Below are positions 1 to 8,948 of a DNA stretch of 64,000 nucleotides, in pieces. The number at the start of each line of letters is the position of its first letter. Position 1 is the stretch's first letter. Source of the stretch: Streptomyces spinoverrucosus (GTDB taxonomy: Bacteria; Actinomycetota; Actinomycetes; Streptomycetales; Streptomycetaceae); assembly GCF_015712165.1 (NCBI RefSeq), contig NZ_JADPZX010000001.1:2976001-3040000 (forward strand), given 5' to 3'. The notes under the pieces were generated by a model that saw only the letters and a program-made list of their open reading frames with translations, ran no database searches and was not told where the DNA came from. The translations under genes were made by a program, and so were the position numbers.

Positions 1-405
1 CAGCTCGTGCCCGAACTCACCTGCGTGGAGAACGTGGCCCTGCCGCTGCGCCTCAACGGCACCTCCCGCAAGACCGCCGAGCGCGCCGCCCTGTCCTGGA
101 TGGAGCGCCTGGAGGTCGACGGCATCGGCAAGAAGCGCCCCGGTGAGGTCTCCGGCGGTCAGGGCCAGCGCGTCGCCGTGGCCCGCGCCCTCGTCACCGG
201 CCCGCGCGTACTGTTCGCCGACGAGCCGACCGGCGCGCTGGACTCCCTCAACGGTGAGCGCGTGATGGAGCTGCTGACGGACGCGGCCCGCTCCACCAAC
301 GCGGCCGTCGTGCTGGTCACGCACGAGGCACGGGTCGCCGCGTACTCCGACCGCGAGATCGTCGTACGGGACGGCAGGTCGCGGGACATGGAGCGCGTCG
401 TATGA
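1..405 (+). CDS. ABC transporter ATP-binding protein (5' end outside window)
   Basis: This is the C-terminal 134 residues of an ATP-binding cassette subunit. The reading frame is already open at base 1, so the start and the Walker A lysine lie upstream of the window. Visible in order are the signature VSGGQGQRVAVARAL, the Walker B plus D-loop LFADEPTGALD and the H-loop VTHE. The DEPTGALD form is typical of the MacB/LolD/FtsE-like class that works with FtsX-type permeases rather than of solute importers. Its stop overlaps the ATG of the permease gene (ATGA), so the two are translationally coupled and should form one exporter or mechanotransmission complex at the membrane. The substrate cannot be read from the sequence. 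Confidence 0.93.
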   Translation, partial: QLVPELTCVENVALPLRLNGTSRKTAERAALSWMERLEVDGIGKKRPGEVSGGQGQRVAVARALVTGPRVLFADEPTGALDSLNGERVMELLTDAARSTNAAVVLVTHEARVAAYSDREIVVRDGRSRDMERVV

Positions 406-2732
406 GGGCCCGTCAGTGGTCCCGGGACCTGGCGATGGGCGCCGGGTTCGCGTTCACCGGGCGGGGTGGCTGGGTGCGGGCGGTGCTCACGGCGGTGGGT
501 GTCGGACTGGGGGTGGCGCTGCTGCTGCTCACCACCGCGATCCCGAGCGCACTGGCCGCCCGGGACGAGCGCGGACAGGCCCGCTCCGACCTCACGTTCA
601 GCGAGACGACACCGCCGAGGACGGACGCCACCCTGCTCGTCGCCGACGTCGGCACCACCTACCGCGACAAGGACATCCGCGGCCGTGAGCTGGAGCCGGA
701 GGGCCCGAAGGCGCCGCTGCCGCCGGGCCTCGACGAGTTCCCGGCGGTGGGCGAGATGGTCGTCTCCCCCGCGCTGAAGGAGCTGCTTCAGTCGCCGGAC
801 GGGAAGCTGCTGCGCGAGCGGCTGCCGGACCGGATCGCCGGCACCATCGCCGAGCCCGGCCTGGTCGGCCCCCGGGAGCTGGCCTTCTACCGGGGCGGCG
901 AGGGCCTCGCGTCGAAGCTCGAATCCGGCCCGGTCACGCGCCTCGAACGGTTCGGGGAACCGGTCCCGGGCACCTCCGACCCCTGGGATCCGGTACTGAT
1001 CCTGCTGGTCCTGGTCGTCATCGTGGTGCTGCTGATGCCGGTGGGCGTCTTCGTCGCGGCGGCCGTACGGTTCGGTGGCGAGGGACGTGACCGGCGGCTC
1101 GCGGCGCTGCGGCTGGTGGGCTCGGACAGCGGGATGACCCGCCGGGTCGCGGCGGGCGAGGCGCTCGCCGGGTCCGTGCTGGGCCTGCTCTTCGGCACCG
1201 GCTTCTTCCTGATCGGACGCCAGATCGCCGGCCGGATGGAGGTGTTCGAGATCAGCGTCTTCCCGAGCTACCTCAACCCCTCCCCCGCCCTGGCCGCACT
1301 GGTCGCGGTCATGGTCCCGGCGGCCGCCGTCCTGGTCACCCTCTTCGCGCTGCGCGGTGTGGTCATCGAGCCGCTCGGCGTGGTCCGCACGGCCAAGCCG
1401 AGCCGCCGCAGGCTCTGGTGGCGGCTGCTGCTGCCGCTGGCCGGACTGGCGATGCTCGCCCCGATGATCGGCCAGGGCAATGACGGCGGCGACTTCAACC
1501 AGTACCTGGTCATCGGCGGTGTGATGCTGCTGCTGATCGGCGTCACCGCGCTGCTGCCGTGGATCGTGGAAACGGCGGTGGCCCGGCTCGGCGCGGGCCC
1601 GCTCGCCTGGCAACTCGCCGTCCGACGACTCCAGTTGAGCAGCGGCGCGGCGGCCCGCACGGTCAACGGCATCGCCGTGGCGGTGGCCGGCGCGATCGCG
1701 CTGCAGATGCTGTTCGCCGGCGTGGACGACGACTTCACCGCGGCGACGGGCCACGACGAGACCCGCGCCCAGATGCAGGTGTCCGTACCGGAGGGCACGC
1801 CGCTGGCGCGGGCCGCGGCGGACTTCGGGAAGACCGAGGGCGTGCGCAAGGTGTACGCGTACTCGGAGGGCTTTGTCGGCGAGCGGCGCACGGATCCCGA
1901 ATTCACCAGCCTGGTGACGGTCGGCGACTGCGCCTCACTGCGGGAGGTGGCGAAGCTGCCGTCCTGCCGGGACGGTGACGTGTTCGCCGTGTCCGGAGCG
2001 GAGTACGACACCGACACCGCCGACATGGCGAAGCCCGGCCGGACGCTCTACTTCGACTCCGGCTACGAGGGCGAACCCAAGGGCGCGGAGACCGCCTGGA
2101 CGCTGCCCGCCGTGAAGCGGGCGGAGGCGGCCATGGACATGACCGGCAACGAGCGCGGGGGCCTCCTCGTCACCCCGGAGGCGCTGCCTGCCGCTGCCAT
2201 GAAGAGCCTCGGCGGCCAGATCTATCTGCGGCTCGACGAGTCCGTACCCGACGTACGCGACCGGGTGCGCAACACGGCGGCGGCCATCGACCCGTTCGCC
2301 CGGCCCATGCTGTGGGTGTCCAGCCTGCGCTCCGAGCGCTACGACTCCATCCGCACCGGCCTGTTCGTCGGCGCCACCTGCGTCCTGGCCCTGATCGGCG
2401 CGAGCCTGCTCGTCTCCCAGCTGGAACAGCTGCGCGAACGCAGGAGGCTGCTGTCGGCCCTGGTCGCCTTCGGCACCCGGCGCCGCACACTGAGCCTGTC
2501 GGTGCTGTGGCAGACGACGATCCCGATCGTCCTCGGTCTGGCCCTCGCCTCGGTGGTCGGTCTCACCCTGGGCGCGGTGCTGCTGAAGATGACGGCCACG
2601 GGGGTGAGCGTCGACTGGGCGAGCCTGCTGGCGATGATCGGCATCGGCGCGGGCGTCGTCCTCCTCGTCACCCTGCTCAGCCTGCCGCCGCTGCTGAGGC
2701 TGATGCGCCCGGAGGGCCTGCGCACCGAGTAG
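402..2732 (+). CDS. FtsX/MacB-type ABC transporter permease, 776 aa
   Basis: A large membrane subunit with two FtsX-type permease units. The first transmembrane helix lies around residues 26-50, then comes an extracytoplasmic segment. A helix bundle follows at about 195-320 (for example the stretch PVLILLVLVVIVVLLMPVGV) and then another around 340-400. A second extracytoplasmic region spans about 440-640, and the last FtsX helices lie at about 655-765. This is the duplicated layout seen in actinobacterial FtsX-like permeases. It starts at ATG 402, inside the stop of the ATPase gene. It ends 6 bp from the convergent oxyR gene. Function is inferred from family: extrusion of, or response to, a lipid, peptide or antibiotic. 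Confidence 0.9.
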   Translation: MRARQWSRDLAMGAGFAFTGRGGWVRAVLTAVGVGLGVALLLLTTAIPSALAARDERGQARSDLTFSETTPPRTDATLLVADVGTTYRDKDIRGRELEPEGPKAPLPPGLDEFPAVGEMVVSPALKELLQSPDGKLLRERLPDRIAGTIAEPGLVGPRELAFYRGGEGLASKLESGPVTRLERFGEPVPGTSDPWDPVLILLVLVVIVVLLMPVGVFVAAAVRFGGEGRDRRLAALRLVGSDSGMTRRVAAGEALAGSVLGLLFGTGFFLIGRQIAGRMEVFEISVFPSYLNPSPALAALVAVMVPAAAVLVTLFALRGVVIEPLGVVRTAKPSRRRLWWRLLLPLAGLAMLAPMIGQGNDGGDFNQYLVIGGVMLLLIGVTALLPWIVETAVARLGAGPLAWQLAVRRLQLSSGAAARTVNGIAVAVAGAIALQMLFAGVDDDFTAATGHDETRAQMQVSVPEGTPLARAAADFGKTEGVRKVYAYSEGFVGERRTDPEFTSLVTVGDCASLREVAKLPSCRDGDVFAVSGAEYDTDTADMAKPGRTLYFDSGYEGEPKGAETAWTLPAVKRAEAAMDMTGNERGGLLVTPEALPAAAMKSLGGQIYLRLDESVPDVRDRVRNTAAAIDPFARPMLWVSSLRSERYDSIRTGLFVGATCVLALIGASLLVSQLEQLRERRRLLSALVAFGTRRRTLSLSVLWQTTIPIVLGLALASVVGLTLGAVLLKMTATGVSVDWASLLAMIGIGAGVVLLVTLLSLPPLLRLMRPEGLRTE

Positions 2733-2738
2733 CCGCCG

Positions 2739-3695
2739 TCAGGCGTCCTGGCGCAGCAGCCGTACGGGGAGCGGCCGCAGTGCCTCGCGCAGTGCGGCCG
2801 CCAGTTCCTCGTACTCCGCCCCGCGCGCCGCGCCCGTCCGCATCGCCAGTGCGATACGGCGGGTCGGCGCGGGGTCGGAGAAGTAGCCGGTGAGCAGCTG
2901 ATTGCTGCGGCTCGTCTCCACCTTGACGGCGGTGCGCGGCAGCAGCGTGCACCCCAGCCCGCCGGCGACCAGCTGGACGAGGGTGGACAGCCCGGCGGCC
3001 GTGGTGGTGACCGGCGCGTCCTCGCGACCGGCCTCCCGGCAGATGTCGAGGGCCTGGTCGCGCAGGCAGTGCCCTTCGTCCAGGAGCAGCAGGTTGAGCT
3101 CCTTCAGCGCCTCGCGCGGAATGCCCTCGCGCCCGCCGAGCCAGTGGTCGAGGGGCGTGACGAGCACGAAGTCCTCGTCGAACAGCGGCAGTTCGCTCAC
3201 GCCCTGGACCCCCAGGGGCACGGCGAGCAGCAGCAGATCCAGCCGCCCGGAGGTGAGCCCGTCGAGGAGGTTGGCGGTCTGTTCCTCGTGCACTTGGAGG
3301 TCGAGGTGCGGATACCGGTCGTGGACGAGCCGCAGAACGGTCGGCAGGAGGTAGGGCGCGACGGTCGGGATGACGCCGAGCCGCAGCGCCCCCGTGAACG
3401 GCGCCCGCACGGCCTCGGCCTCCTCCATCAGCGCCCCCACCTCGCTCAGCACCGCCTTGGCCCGTACGGCGAGCCGCTCGCCGGCGGGCGAGAGCAGCAC
3501 CTTGCGGGTCGTACGCTCCAGGAGCGTGACGCCGAGGACCTCCTCCAGCGCGGAGACGGCACCGGAGAGGGCGGGCTGGCTCATGCCGATCGCGGCGGCG
3601 GCGTCGCGGAAGTGCAGATGTTCGGCGACGGCGGCGAAGGCGCGCAGCTGGGCAAGGGTGGGCTGACGCCTCCTGCTGGGGTTACCAACGGTCAC
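2739..3695 (-). CDS. oxyR: OxyR, LysR-family peroxide sensor
   Basis: A LysR-type regulator of 318 residues. The winged helix-turn-helix occupies about residues 13-70 (TLAQLRAFAAVAEHLHF, then AAIGMSQPALSGAVSALE), followed by a LysR substrate-binding fold. The OxyR-defining pair is C210 and C219, nine residues apart in the context DEGHC-x8-C, matching the redox cysteines that form an intramolecular disulfide on H2O2 exposure. The gene starts at GTG 3695 with an AAGGTAG ribosome binding site. It is divergent from ahpC-ahpD, the classic actinobacterial arrangement in which OxyR controls the peroxidase operon and itself. An inverted repeat lies immediately upstream of the start, so autoregulation is likely. 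Confidence 0.95.
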   Translation of the reverse strand: MTVGNPSRRRQPTLAQLRAFAAVAEHLHFRDAAAAIGMSQPALSGAVSALEEVLGVTLLERTTRKVLLSPAGERLAVRAKAVLSEVGALMEEAEAVRAPFTGALRLGVIPTVAPYLLPTVLRLVHDRYPHLDLQVHEEQTANLLDGLTSGRLDLLLLAVPLGVQGVSELPLFDEDFVLVTPLDHWLGGREGIPREALKELNLLLLDEGHCLRDQALDICREAGREDAPVTTTAAGLSTLVQLVAGGLGCTLLPRTAVKVETSRSNQLLTGYFSDPAPTRRIALAMRTGAARGAEYEELAAALREALRPLPVRLLRQDA

Positions 3696-3697
3696 TG

Positions 3698-3734
3698 ATA
3701 GCTACCTTCGATCAACTCGACCGAGTGTAGCTAT
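3698..3734. promoter_or_regulatory. Candidate OxyR operator between oxyR and ahpC
   Basis: ATAGCTA at 3698-3704 and its exact inverse TAGCTAT at 3728-3734 bracket a 23-bp spacer that itself contains TCGATC and CGACCGA half-sites. ATAG-containing elements on successive helical turns are the known recognition pattern of OxyR. The left arm begins 3 bp upstream of the oxyR start and overlaps its ribosome binding site. The right arm is about 100 bp upstream of the ahpC start, suited to control in both directions. The binding role is inferred from position and pattern. Confidence 0.6.
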
Positions 3735-3834
3735 TTCCCGTATCAATGCGCGTTGTGCCACGATCGGGCTCGTCCAACCCATGGGAAACACTCGCCAAAA
3801 GCGGGTGTTTTTCGCTGCGCTGCAAGGAGAGCTA

Positions 3835-4389
3835 GTGCTCACTGTCGGTGACAAGTTCCCCGAGTTCGAACTGACTGCCTGCGTCTCGCTGGAGAAGGGC
3901 AAGGAGTTCGAGGAGATCAACCACAAGACCTACGAGGGCAAGTGGAAGGTGATCTTCGCTTGGCCCAAGGACTTCACCTTCGTGTGCCCGACCGAGATCG
4001 CGGCCTTCGGCAAGCTGAACGACGAGTTCGCCGACCGTGACGCGCAGGTCCTCGGCTTCTCCGGTGACTCCGAGTTCGTGCACCACGCCTGGCGCAAGGA
4101 CCACGACGACCTGCGGGACCTGCCGTTCCCGATGATGGCCGACTCCAAGCACGAGCTGATGCGCGACCTCGGCATCGAGGACGAGGACGGCTTCGCCAAG
4201 CGTGCGGTCTTCATCGTCGACCAGAACAACGAGATCCAGTTCTCGATGGTGACCGCGGGTTCGGTCGGCCGTAACCCCAAGGAGGTCCTGCGGGTCCTCG
4301 ACGCGCTCCAGACGGACGAGCTGTGCCCGTGCAACTGGAGCAAGGGCGAGGACACCCTGGACCCGGTCGCCCTGCTCGCCGGGGAGTGA
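3835..4389 (+). CDS. ahpC: AhpC, alkyl hydroperoxide reductase peroxiredoxin
   Basis: A typical two-cysteine peroxiredoxin of 184 residues that reduces H2O2 and organic hydroperoxides in the cytosol. The peroxidatic cysteine is C51 in [12 protein letters not shown]. The resolving cysteines are C164/C166 in ELCPCNW, the actinobacterial C-terminal pattern that is re-reduced by AhpD. The start is taken as GTG 3835, five bases after AGGAG at 3825-3829. An in-frame ATG at 3781 would add 18 non-conserved residues and place the ribosome binding site inside the gene. ahpD follows 7 bp downstream, and OxyR control from the divergent region is expected. Confidence 0.97.
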   Translation: MLTVGDKFPEFELTACVSLEKGKEFEEINHKTYEGKWKVIFAWPKDFTFVCPTEIAAFGKLNDEFADRDAQVLGFSGDSEFVHHAWRKDHDDLRDLPFPMMADSKHELMRDLGIEDEDGFAKRAVFIVDQNNEIQFSMVTAGSVGRNPKEVLRVLDALQTDELCPCNWSKGEDTLDPVALLAGE

Positions 4390-4396
4390 GCGAAGC

Positions 4397-4930
4397 ATGT
4401 CCCTCGACACCCTCAAGTCCCGCATACCGGACTACGCCAAGGACCTGAAGCTCAACCTGGGTTCGGTCATCGGCAACTCCGACCTGCCGGCCCAGCAGCT
4501 GTGGGGCACGGTGCTGGCGACGGCGATCGCCTCCCGCTCCCCGATCGTCCTGCGTGAGCTGGAGCCGGAGGCGAAGGCGAACCTGTCGCCGGAGGCGTAC
4601 ACGGCGGCGAAGTCCGCCGCGGCGATCATGGCGATGAACAACGTCTTCTACCGCACGCGGCACCTGCTGTCCGACCACGAGTACGGCACCCTGCGCGCGG
4701 GCCTGCGGATGAACGTCATCGGCAACCCCGGCGTGGACAAGGTGGACTTCGAGCTGTGGTCCTTCGCCGTCTCCGCCATCAACGGCTGCGGCATGTGCCT
4801 CGACTCCCACGAGCAGGTCCTGCGCAAGGCCGGCGTCGACCGCGAGGTCATCCAGGAGTCCTTCAAGATCGCCTCCGTCATCCAGGCGGTCGCGGTGACC
4901 CTGGACGCCGAGGCGGCTCTCACCGAGTAG
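4397..4930 (+). CDS. ahpD: AhpD, alkylhydroperoxidase partner of AhpC
   Basis: A 177-residue protein, the same length as mycobacterial AhpD. The carboxymuconolactone decarboxylase-like fold carries the redox motif C131-G-M-C134 followed by the conserved histidine ([11 protein letters not shown]). AhpD passes electrons from a dihydrolipoamide-type donor to oxidised AhpC. It is seven bases downstream of ahpC in the same operon. A strong hairpin terminator follows 18 bp after the stop. Confidence 0.97.
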   Translation: MSLDTLKSRIPDYAKDLKLNLGSVIGNSDLPAQQLWGTVLATAIASRSPIVLRELEPEAKANLSPEAYTAAKSAAAIMAMNNVFYRTRHLLSDHEYGTLRAGLRMNVIGNPGVDKVDFELWSFAVSAINGCGMCLDSHEQVLRKAGVDREVIQESFKIASVIQAVAVTLDAEAALTE

Positions 4931-4948
4931 TCCAGGCGTCCGCGCTGC

Positions 4949-4982
4949 GAGACCCCGTCCACCTTCTGGTGGGCGGGGTCTC
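4949..4982 (+). terminator. Hairpin terminator after ahpCD
   Basis: Two 15-base arms (4949-4963 and 4968-4982, GAGACCCC... paired with ...GGGGTCTC) close a TTCT loop with a single G-T wobble. There is no T-run, as is usual in Streptomyces. It sits directly after ahpD and 49 bp before the convergent gene end at 5031. Confidence 0.85.
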
Positions 4983-5030
4983 GGCGTTGGGGGGACTGGC
5001 GGCGGGGTCGCCGCTCAACGCGGCTCCCCC

Positions 5031-6350
5031 TCAGTCGGTCGCCTCGGGTGGGGGCGGGGTCGGTGAGGTGGACGACGCCGTGGCGCCTCGTGGGCGTGGG
5101 GAGTGGCGTACGGCTCGTTCGTGGGAGTACGCGCGCAGGTAGCCGACCACCGTGTTCGTGACCGCCACCAACGGCACCGCCACCACCGCGCCGCCGATCC
5201 CCGCCACCATGCCGCCCGCCGTCACCGACAGCACCACCGCCAGCGGATGCACCCGCACCGCCCGCCCCAGAATGAACGGCTGCAGAATGTGGCCCTCGAT
5301 CTGCTGCACGGCGAGCACCACCGCCAGCGTCATCACCGCCGTGAAGACGCCCTGTGTCACGAGCGCCACGACCACCGCCAGCGCGCCCGAGATCACCGCA
5401 CCCACCAACGGGATGAACGCCCCGAGGAAGATGAACACCGCCAGCGGCACAGCCATCGGCACATCCAGGAAGTAGATGCCGAGGCCGATGAAGATCGCGT
5501 CGATCAGAGCCACTATCACCGTGCCGCGCACATACGCCGTGAGCGTCCGCCAGGCCCGGGGCCCGGCTCCCGCCACTCCCGGCCGCGCCGCCGCCGGCAC
5601 CAGCTTCAGCGTCCACTCCCAGATCCGCCGGCCGTCGTAGAGCAGGAACAGCGTCGAGAACACCGCGAGCAGCATCCCGGTCAGCGTCTCGACGACGACC
5701 GTCACGCCCTCCAGCCCCGCGGTCGTGATCTGGTCGGTGTTCGCCCCGACCGCCTCCCGCAGGTTCTCGGCGATGTCGTTGATCTGCTTGTCGGTGACGT
5801 GGAAGGGACTGTCCAGCAGCCACCGCCGCAGCTCGTCGATGCCGTCCTGCACCTGGTCGGAGAGGTTGTCGATGTTCTCCATGACCTGCCAGGTCACGAA
5901 CCACCCGATCAGCCCCATCACCACGAACCCGAGGATCGCGGTCATCGCCGTCGCCGGCCCCCGCGGCACCCCGTACCGCCGCAGCCGCGTCACCGTCGGC
6001 TGCAGCACCGCCGTCATGAGCAGCGACGCCACAAAGGCCAGCACCACCAGCTGTACGGCGCTGATGACCCGCATCAGCACCCACAACGTGCCCGCCAGCA
6101 CCAGCAGCCGCCACCCGGCCTCCGCCGCGACCCGCATCCCCCACGGCACGGCCTGCGCCGGGTCGGGACGGGTGACGACCGGGACGTCAGGCGCGTACTC
6201 GGAGGTGCCCGCCGCCTTGGCCGACTCCTCCGGCTCCGGCTCCGGCTCGGCATGCGCTCTCTCCGCCTCCGCGCGGCGCTGCTCCCACCGTTGCCCCATC
6301 TCGGTCAGCCGGGCGCCGACCCGACCGAGCCACCCTGGCACTCGCGACAT
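5031..6350 (-). CDS. AI-2E family (TqsA/PerM-like) membrane protein
   Basis: A 439-residue polytopic membrane protein of the AI-2E/UPF0118 transporter family. A charged N-terminal region of about 70 residues is rich in E and A. Paired transmembrane helices lie around residues 80-125, a helix at about 140-165, and a cytoplasmic or periplasmic domain follows. A helix cluster from about 260 to 400 contains the conserved family signature region (IFIGLGIYFLDVPMAVPLAV). The ATG at 6350 is chosen because AAGGGA lies just upstream; an ATG further 5' at 6383 has none. Some members export autoinducer-2 and others act as ion antiporters. Substrate here is unknown. Confidence 0.85.
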   Translation of the reverse strand: MSRVPGWLGRVGARLTEMGQRWEQRRAEAERAHAEPEPEPEESAKAAGTSEYAPDVPVVTRPDPAQAVPWGMRVAAEAGWRLLVLAGTLWVLMRVISAVQLVVLAFVASLLMTAVLQPTVTRLRRYGVPRGPATAMTAILGFVVMGLIGWFVTWQVMENIDNLSDQVQDGIDELRRWLLDSPFHVTDKQINDIAENLREAVGANTDQITTAGLEGVTVVVETLTGMLLAVFSTLFLLYDGRRIWEWTLKLVPAAARPGVAGAGPRAWRTLTAYVRGTVIVALIDAIFIGLGIYFLDVPMAVPLAVFIFLGAFIPLVGAVISGALAVVVALVTQGVFTAVMTLAVVLAVQQIEGHILQPFILGRAVRVHPLAVVLSVTAGGMVAGIGGAVVAVPLVAVTNTVVGYLRAYSHERAVRHSPRPRGATASSTSPTPPPPEATD

Positions 6351-6436
6351 GATCCGTCCCTTTCCCCCAGCTGTCCCCACCACTCCCCCGGAGTCGTCCC
6401 GTCAGACCGTACAGGGCCGGAACTCCACATGCCCGA

Positions 6437-6465
6437 AGCCCCTCACCGAAGGACGGTGAGGGGCT
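6437..6465 (-). terminator. Hairpin terminator after the SLT muralytic gene
   Basis: Perfect 12-bp arms (AGCCCCTCACCG at 6437-6448 and its complement at 6454-6465) enclose a five-base loop. It lies 44 bp beyond the stop of the minus-strand gene at 6509 and upstream of the next minus-strand start at 6350, so it separates the two transcripts. Confidence 0.8.
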
Positions 6466-6508
6466 CGGAAAAGTTGAGCGGGAGGCTACCCGCCTACCCT
6501 GCCGGGGC

Positions 6509-7204
6509 TCAGTACCAGTGGTTGGCCTGCCAGAACGACCAGGCGCCGCAGGGGCTGCCGTAGCGCTCGTTCATGTAGTTGAGGCCCCACTTGATCTGGG
6601 TGGCGGGGTTGGTCTGCCAGTCGGCGCCGGCGGAGACCATCTTGGAGCCGGGCAGCGCCTGGAAGAGGCCGTAGGCACCGGAGGAGGGGTTGACCGCCCG
6701 GTAGTTCCAGTCGGACTCGTGGTCCACGATGTTGCTGAAGCACTGGAACTGGTCGCCCGGCACCATCGACGCGGCCATCGACTGGATCTCGGAGATGGAG
6801 TACGAGCTCTGGACGGAGAAGCTGGACGCGTCCCGGACGGCGGAACGGCTGGCCGCCTCCTCCGCCTCCTCGCGCTCCTTGGCTTCCTGGGCCGCCTTCT
6901 CGGCGGCTTCCTTCTTCGCGATCGCGGTCTCGGCGGCCGCCTTGCGCGCCGCCTCCTCGGCTTCCTTCTTGGCGCTCACGTCCGCGGCGATGGCCTGTAC
7001 GTCGGCCTGCTGCGTCAGGGACGCGGTCTGCACCTGGGCCTGCTGGCCCGCCGGTATGTCCGCGAGGAGCGTCAGGTCGGTTGCCGCCGCCTCGGCGTCA
7101 TTGGGCTGCGCGGTGCTGCCCGAGGCAACGCCGACGACGCTTCCGACAGCGGTGACCGCGGTGGCCGAGGCCACTGCGAATCCCCGGACCGAAATCCGGC
7201 TCAC
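6509..7204 (-). CDS. Secreted SLT-type transglycosylase-like muralytic protein
   Basis: A 231-residue exported protein. The N-terminal signal peptide (VASATAVTAVGSVVGVASG) is followed by an alanine/lysine/glutamate-rich coiled coil (about 65-130, repeated AAEKAAQEAKEREEAEEAAS-type heptads). The C-terminal domain of about 90 residues is lysozyme-like: the catalytic-type glutamate is in IVDHESDWNYRAVNPSSGAY, followed by GLFQALPGSKM and a terminal NERYGSPCGAWSFWQ. This resembles the cell-wall lytic enzymes (Rpf/Swl class) that remodel peptidoglycan during germination and growth. GTG 7204 is preferred because GGAAGGAA lies 5 bases upstream; an in-frame ATG at 7222 lacks a site. A structured leader precedes the gene. 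Confidence 0.85.
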   Translation of the reverse strand: MSRISVRGFAVASATAVTAVGSVVGVASGSTAQPNDAEAAATDLTLLADIPAGQQAQVQTASLTQQADVQAIAADVSAKKEAEEAARKAAAETAIAKKEAAEKAAQEAKEREEAEEAASRSAVRDASSFSVQSSYSISEIQSMAASMVPGDQFQCFSNIVDHESDWNYRAVNPSSGAYGLFQALPGSKMVSAGADWQTNPATQIKWGLNYMNERYGSPCGAWSFWQANHWY

Positions 7205-7349
7205 ACGGTTTCCTTCCAGCATCGCCCGCTTCGGTGACCCTGGCGGACGCAATCGTGCCCCTGGCACTGGCCTCCCCAACTGCGGGTCACGGAAGGCACG
7301 GGCCCGGTGGGCAACTCCCGGCAGGGGAGCGCCACATGATGCTCGGGCG

Positions 7350-7480
7350 GCATACGACGACGCTATGGAGTTAGCTGTGGTGCTCCTGTGGTGCCGTACC
7401 GCTGGGGTACAGGTGTGTCGTATGCGGGGCCTGACAGGAGTGAGACTCTGCCGTAACCCGCCACCGCAAGGCAATTCCGA
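7350..7480 (-). ncRNA. Structured 5' leader resembling the ydaO/c-di-AMP riboswitch
   Basis: On the minus strand upstream of the muralytic gene, a 9-bp stem (GCATACGAC at 7350-7358 paired with GTCGTATGC at 7417-7425) encloses a second hairpin (GTACC 7396-7400 / GGTAC 7406-7410). It also encloses the minus-strand sequence CACAGCTAACTCC (7367-7379). That last string closely matches the conserved 3' strand ACAGCUAACUCC of ydaO riboswitches, and GGCGGGTTACGG further 5' resembles another conserved block. ydaO elements are known upstream of Streptomyces cell-wall hydrolase genes. A covariance-model search would decide. Confidence 0.6.
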
Positions 7481-7622
7481 GTTGCGTGTGAAAGCTCACA
7501 TGCCGTTTGGCCCTGGCGATTTCGAGAAACAGTGACGCGCGAAGGCGCCGCCCGACTAGGCTCTGAGCCTTTGCCGAACGGCGCCAACTGTCGCGTAACC
7601 GCCCCGAGATGGGACGTGGGGG

Positions 7623-8948
7623 TCAGATCGCCCCGTCCTCCAGCATTTCGGTCACAAGCGCGGCGATCTGGGACCTCTCGGACCGCGTCAGGGTCACATG
7701 GGCGAAGAGCGGATGCCCCTTCAGCTTCTCCACGACGGCGACGACACCGTCGTAGCGCCCCACCCGCAAATTGTCCCTTTGCGCCACATCGTGCGTCAGA
7801 ACGACCCGTGAATTGGCGCCGATTCGGGACAGAACGGTCAGCAGTACGTTCCGTTCCAGCGACTGCGCCTCGTCGACGATCACGAACGCGTCGTGCAGCG
7901 AGCGGCCGCGGATGTGGGTGAGCGGGAGCACCTCCAGCATCCCGCGCGCGGTGACCTCCTCGATGACTTCGCGGCTGGTGACCGCGGAGAGCGTGTCGAA
8001 GACCGCCTGCGCCCAGGGGCTCATCTTCTCGGCCTCGGTGCCGGGCAGATAGCCCAGTTCCTGCCCGCCGACCGCGTACAGCGGGCGGAAGACCATGATC
8101 TTCTCGTGCTGGCGGCGCTCCAGGACCGCCTCCAGGCCCGCGCACAGCGCCAGCGCCGACTTACCGGTGCCGGCCCGGCCGCCCATCGACACGATCCCGA
8201 TGTCCGCGTCGAGCAGCAGATCCAGCGCGATCCGCTGTTCCGCGCTCCGTCCCTTGATGCCGAACGCCTCCCGGTCGCCGCGCACCAGGCGGACGTTGCC
8301 CTCCGCTGTCACCCGGCCGAGTGCCTTCCCGCGCTCGGACTGGATGGTCAGGCCAGTGTGGACGGGCAGGCCGGCGACTTCGGGGACGTGGACGTGGCCT
8401 TCCTCGAAGAGGATGTCCACCTGCTCGCCGGGCAGGGTCAGTTCGGACATCCCGGTCCAGCCGGAGGAGTCCGTGATGGCCAGTTCGGCGCGGTACTCCT
8501 CGGCGAGGAGACCGACGGAGGACGCCTTGATCCTGAGCGGCAGGTCCTTCGAGACCACGGTGACGTCGAACCCCTCGGCCTGCAGGTTCCGCGCGACCGC
8601 GAGGATGCGGGAGTCGTTGTCCCCCAGCCGGTAGCCGGTCGGCAGCACGCTGGGGTCCGAGTGGTTGAGCTCGACACGGAGCGTTCCGCCGAGGTCCCCG
8701 GTCGGGATGGGGGCGTCCAGACGGCCGTACCGCACACGGTAGTCGTCGAGCAGACGCAGGGCCTGCCGGGCGAAGTAGCCGAGTTCGGGATGGTGCCGCT
8801 TGGCCTCGAGCTCCGTGACCACCACGACCGGGAGCACGACCTCGTGCTCGTCGAAGCGGTTCAAAGCGTTCGGGTCGGCCAGCAGGACGCTGGTGTCGAG
8901 AACGTAGGTGCGCCGGTCGGGCTTGTGGCGCTTTGTGCTGGTCACCAC
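7623..8948 (-). CDS. PIN-PhoH family ATPase/ribonuclease
   Basis: A 441-residue two-domain protein. The N-terminal PIN nuclease domain (about 12-150) has the acidic residue in [12 protein letters not shown] (D18) and a second cluster in LGDNDSRI. The C-terminal PhoH domain (about 230-440) carries Walker [10 protein letters not shown] (256-264) and Walker B VIVDEAQ. PIN-PhoH (PhoH2-type) proteins are RNA helicase-ribonucleases in actinobacteria, so RNA processing or decay is expected. The start is GTG 8948, with GAGGGGG about 11 bases upstream; a second GTG follows immediately. The upstream 311 bp to uppS contain a hairpin. Confidence 0.9.
   Translation of the reverse strand: MVTSTKRHKPDRRTYVLDTSVLLADPNALNRFDEHEVVLPVVVVTELEAKRHHPELGYFARQALRLLDDYRVRYGRLDAPIPTGDLGGTLRVELNHSDPSVLPTGYRLGDNDSRILAVARNLQAEGFDVTVVSKDLPLRIKASSVGLLAEEYRAELAITDSSGWTGMSELTLPGEQVDILFEEGHVHVPEVAGLPVHTGLTIQSERGKALGRVTAEGNVRLVRGDREAFGIKGRSAEQRIALDLLLDADIGIVSMGGRAGTGKSALALCAGLEAVLERRQHEKIMVFRPLYAVGGQELGYLPGTEAEKMSPWAQAVFDTLSAVTSREVIEEVTARGMLEVLPLTHIRGRSLHDAFVIVDEAQSLERNVLLTVLSRIGANSRVVLTHDVAQRDNLRVGRYDGVVAVVEKLKGHPLFAHVTLTRSERSQIAALVTEMLEDGAI

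Noticed and set aside
159..1754. Long minus-strand open frame opposite the ABC permease
   Set aside because: Composition is arginine/glutamine/histidine-rich with no domain, as expected for the antisense frame of a GC-rich gene. The plus-strand permease is clear.
7223..7474. Extended N-terminus of the SLT muralytic protein
   Set aside because: It overlaps the structured leader and lacks a ribosome binding site, whereas GTG 7204 has GGAAGGAA and gives a proper signal peptide.
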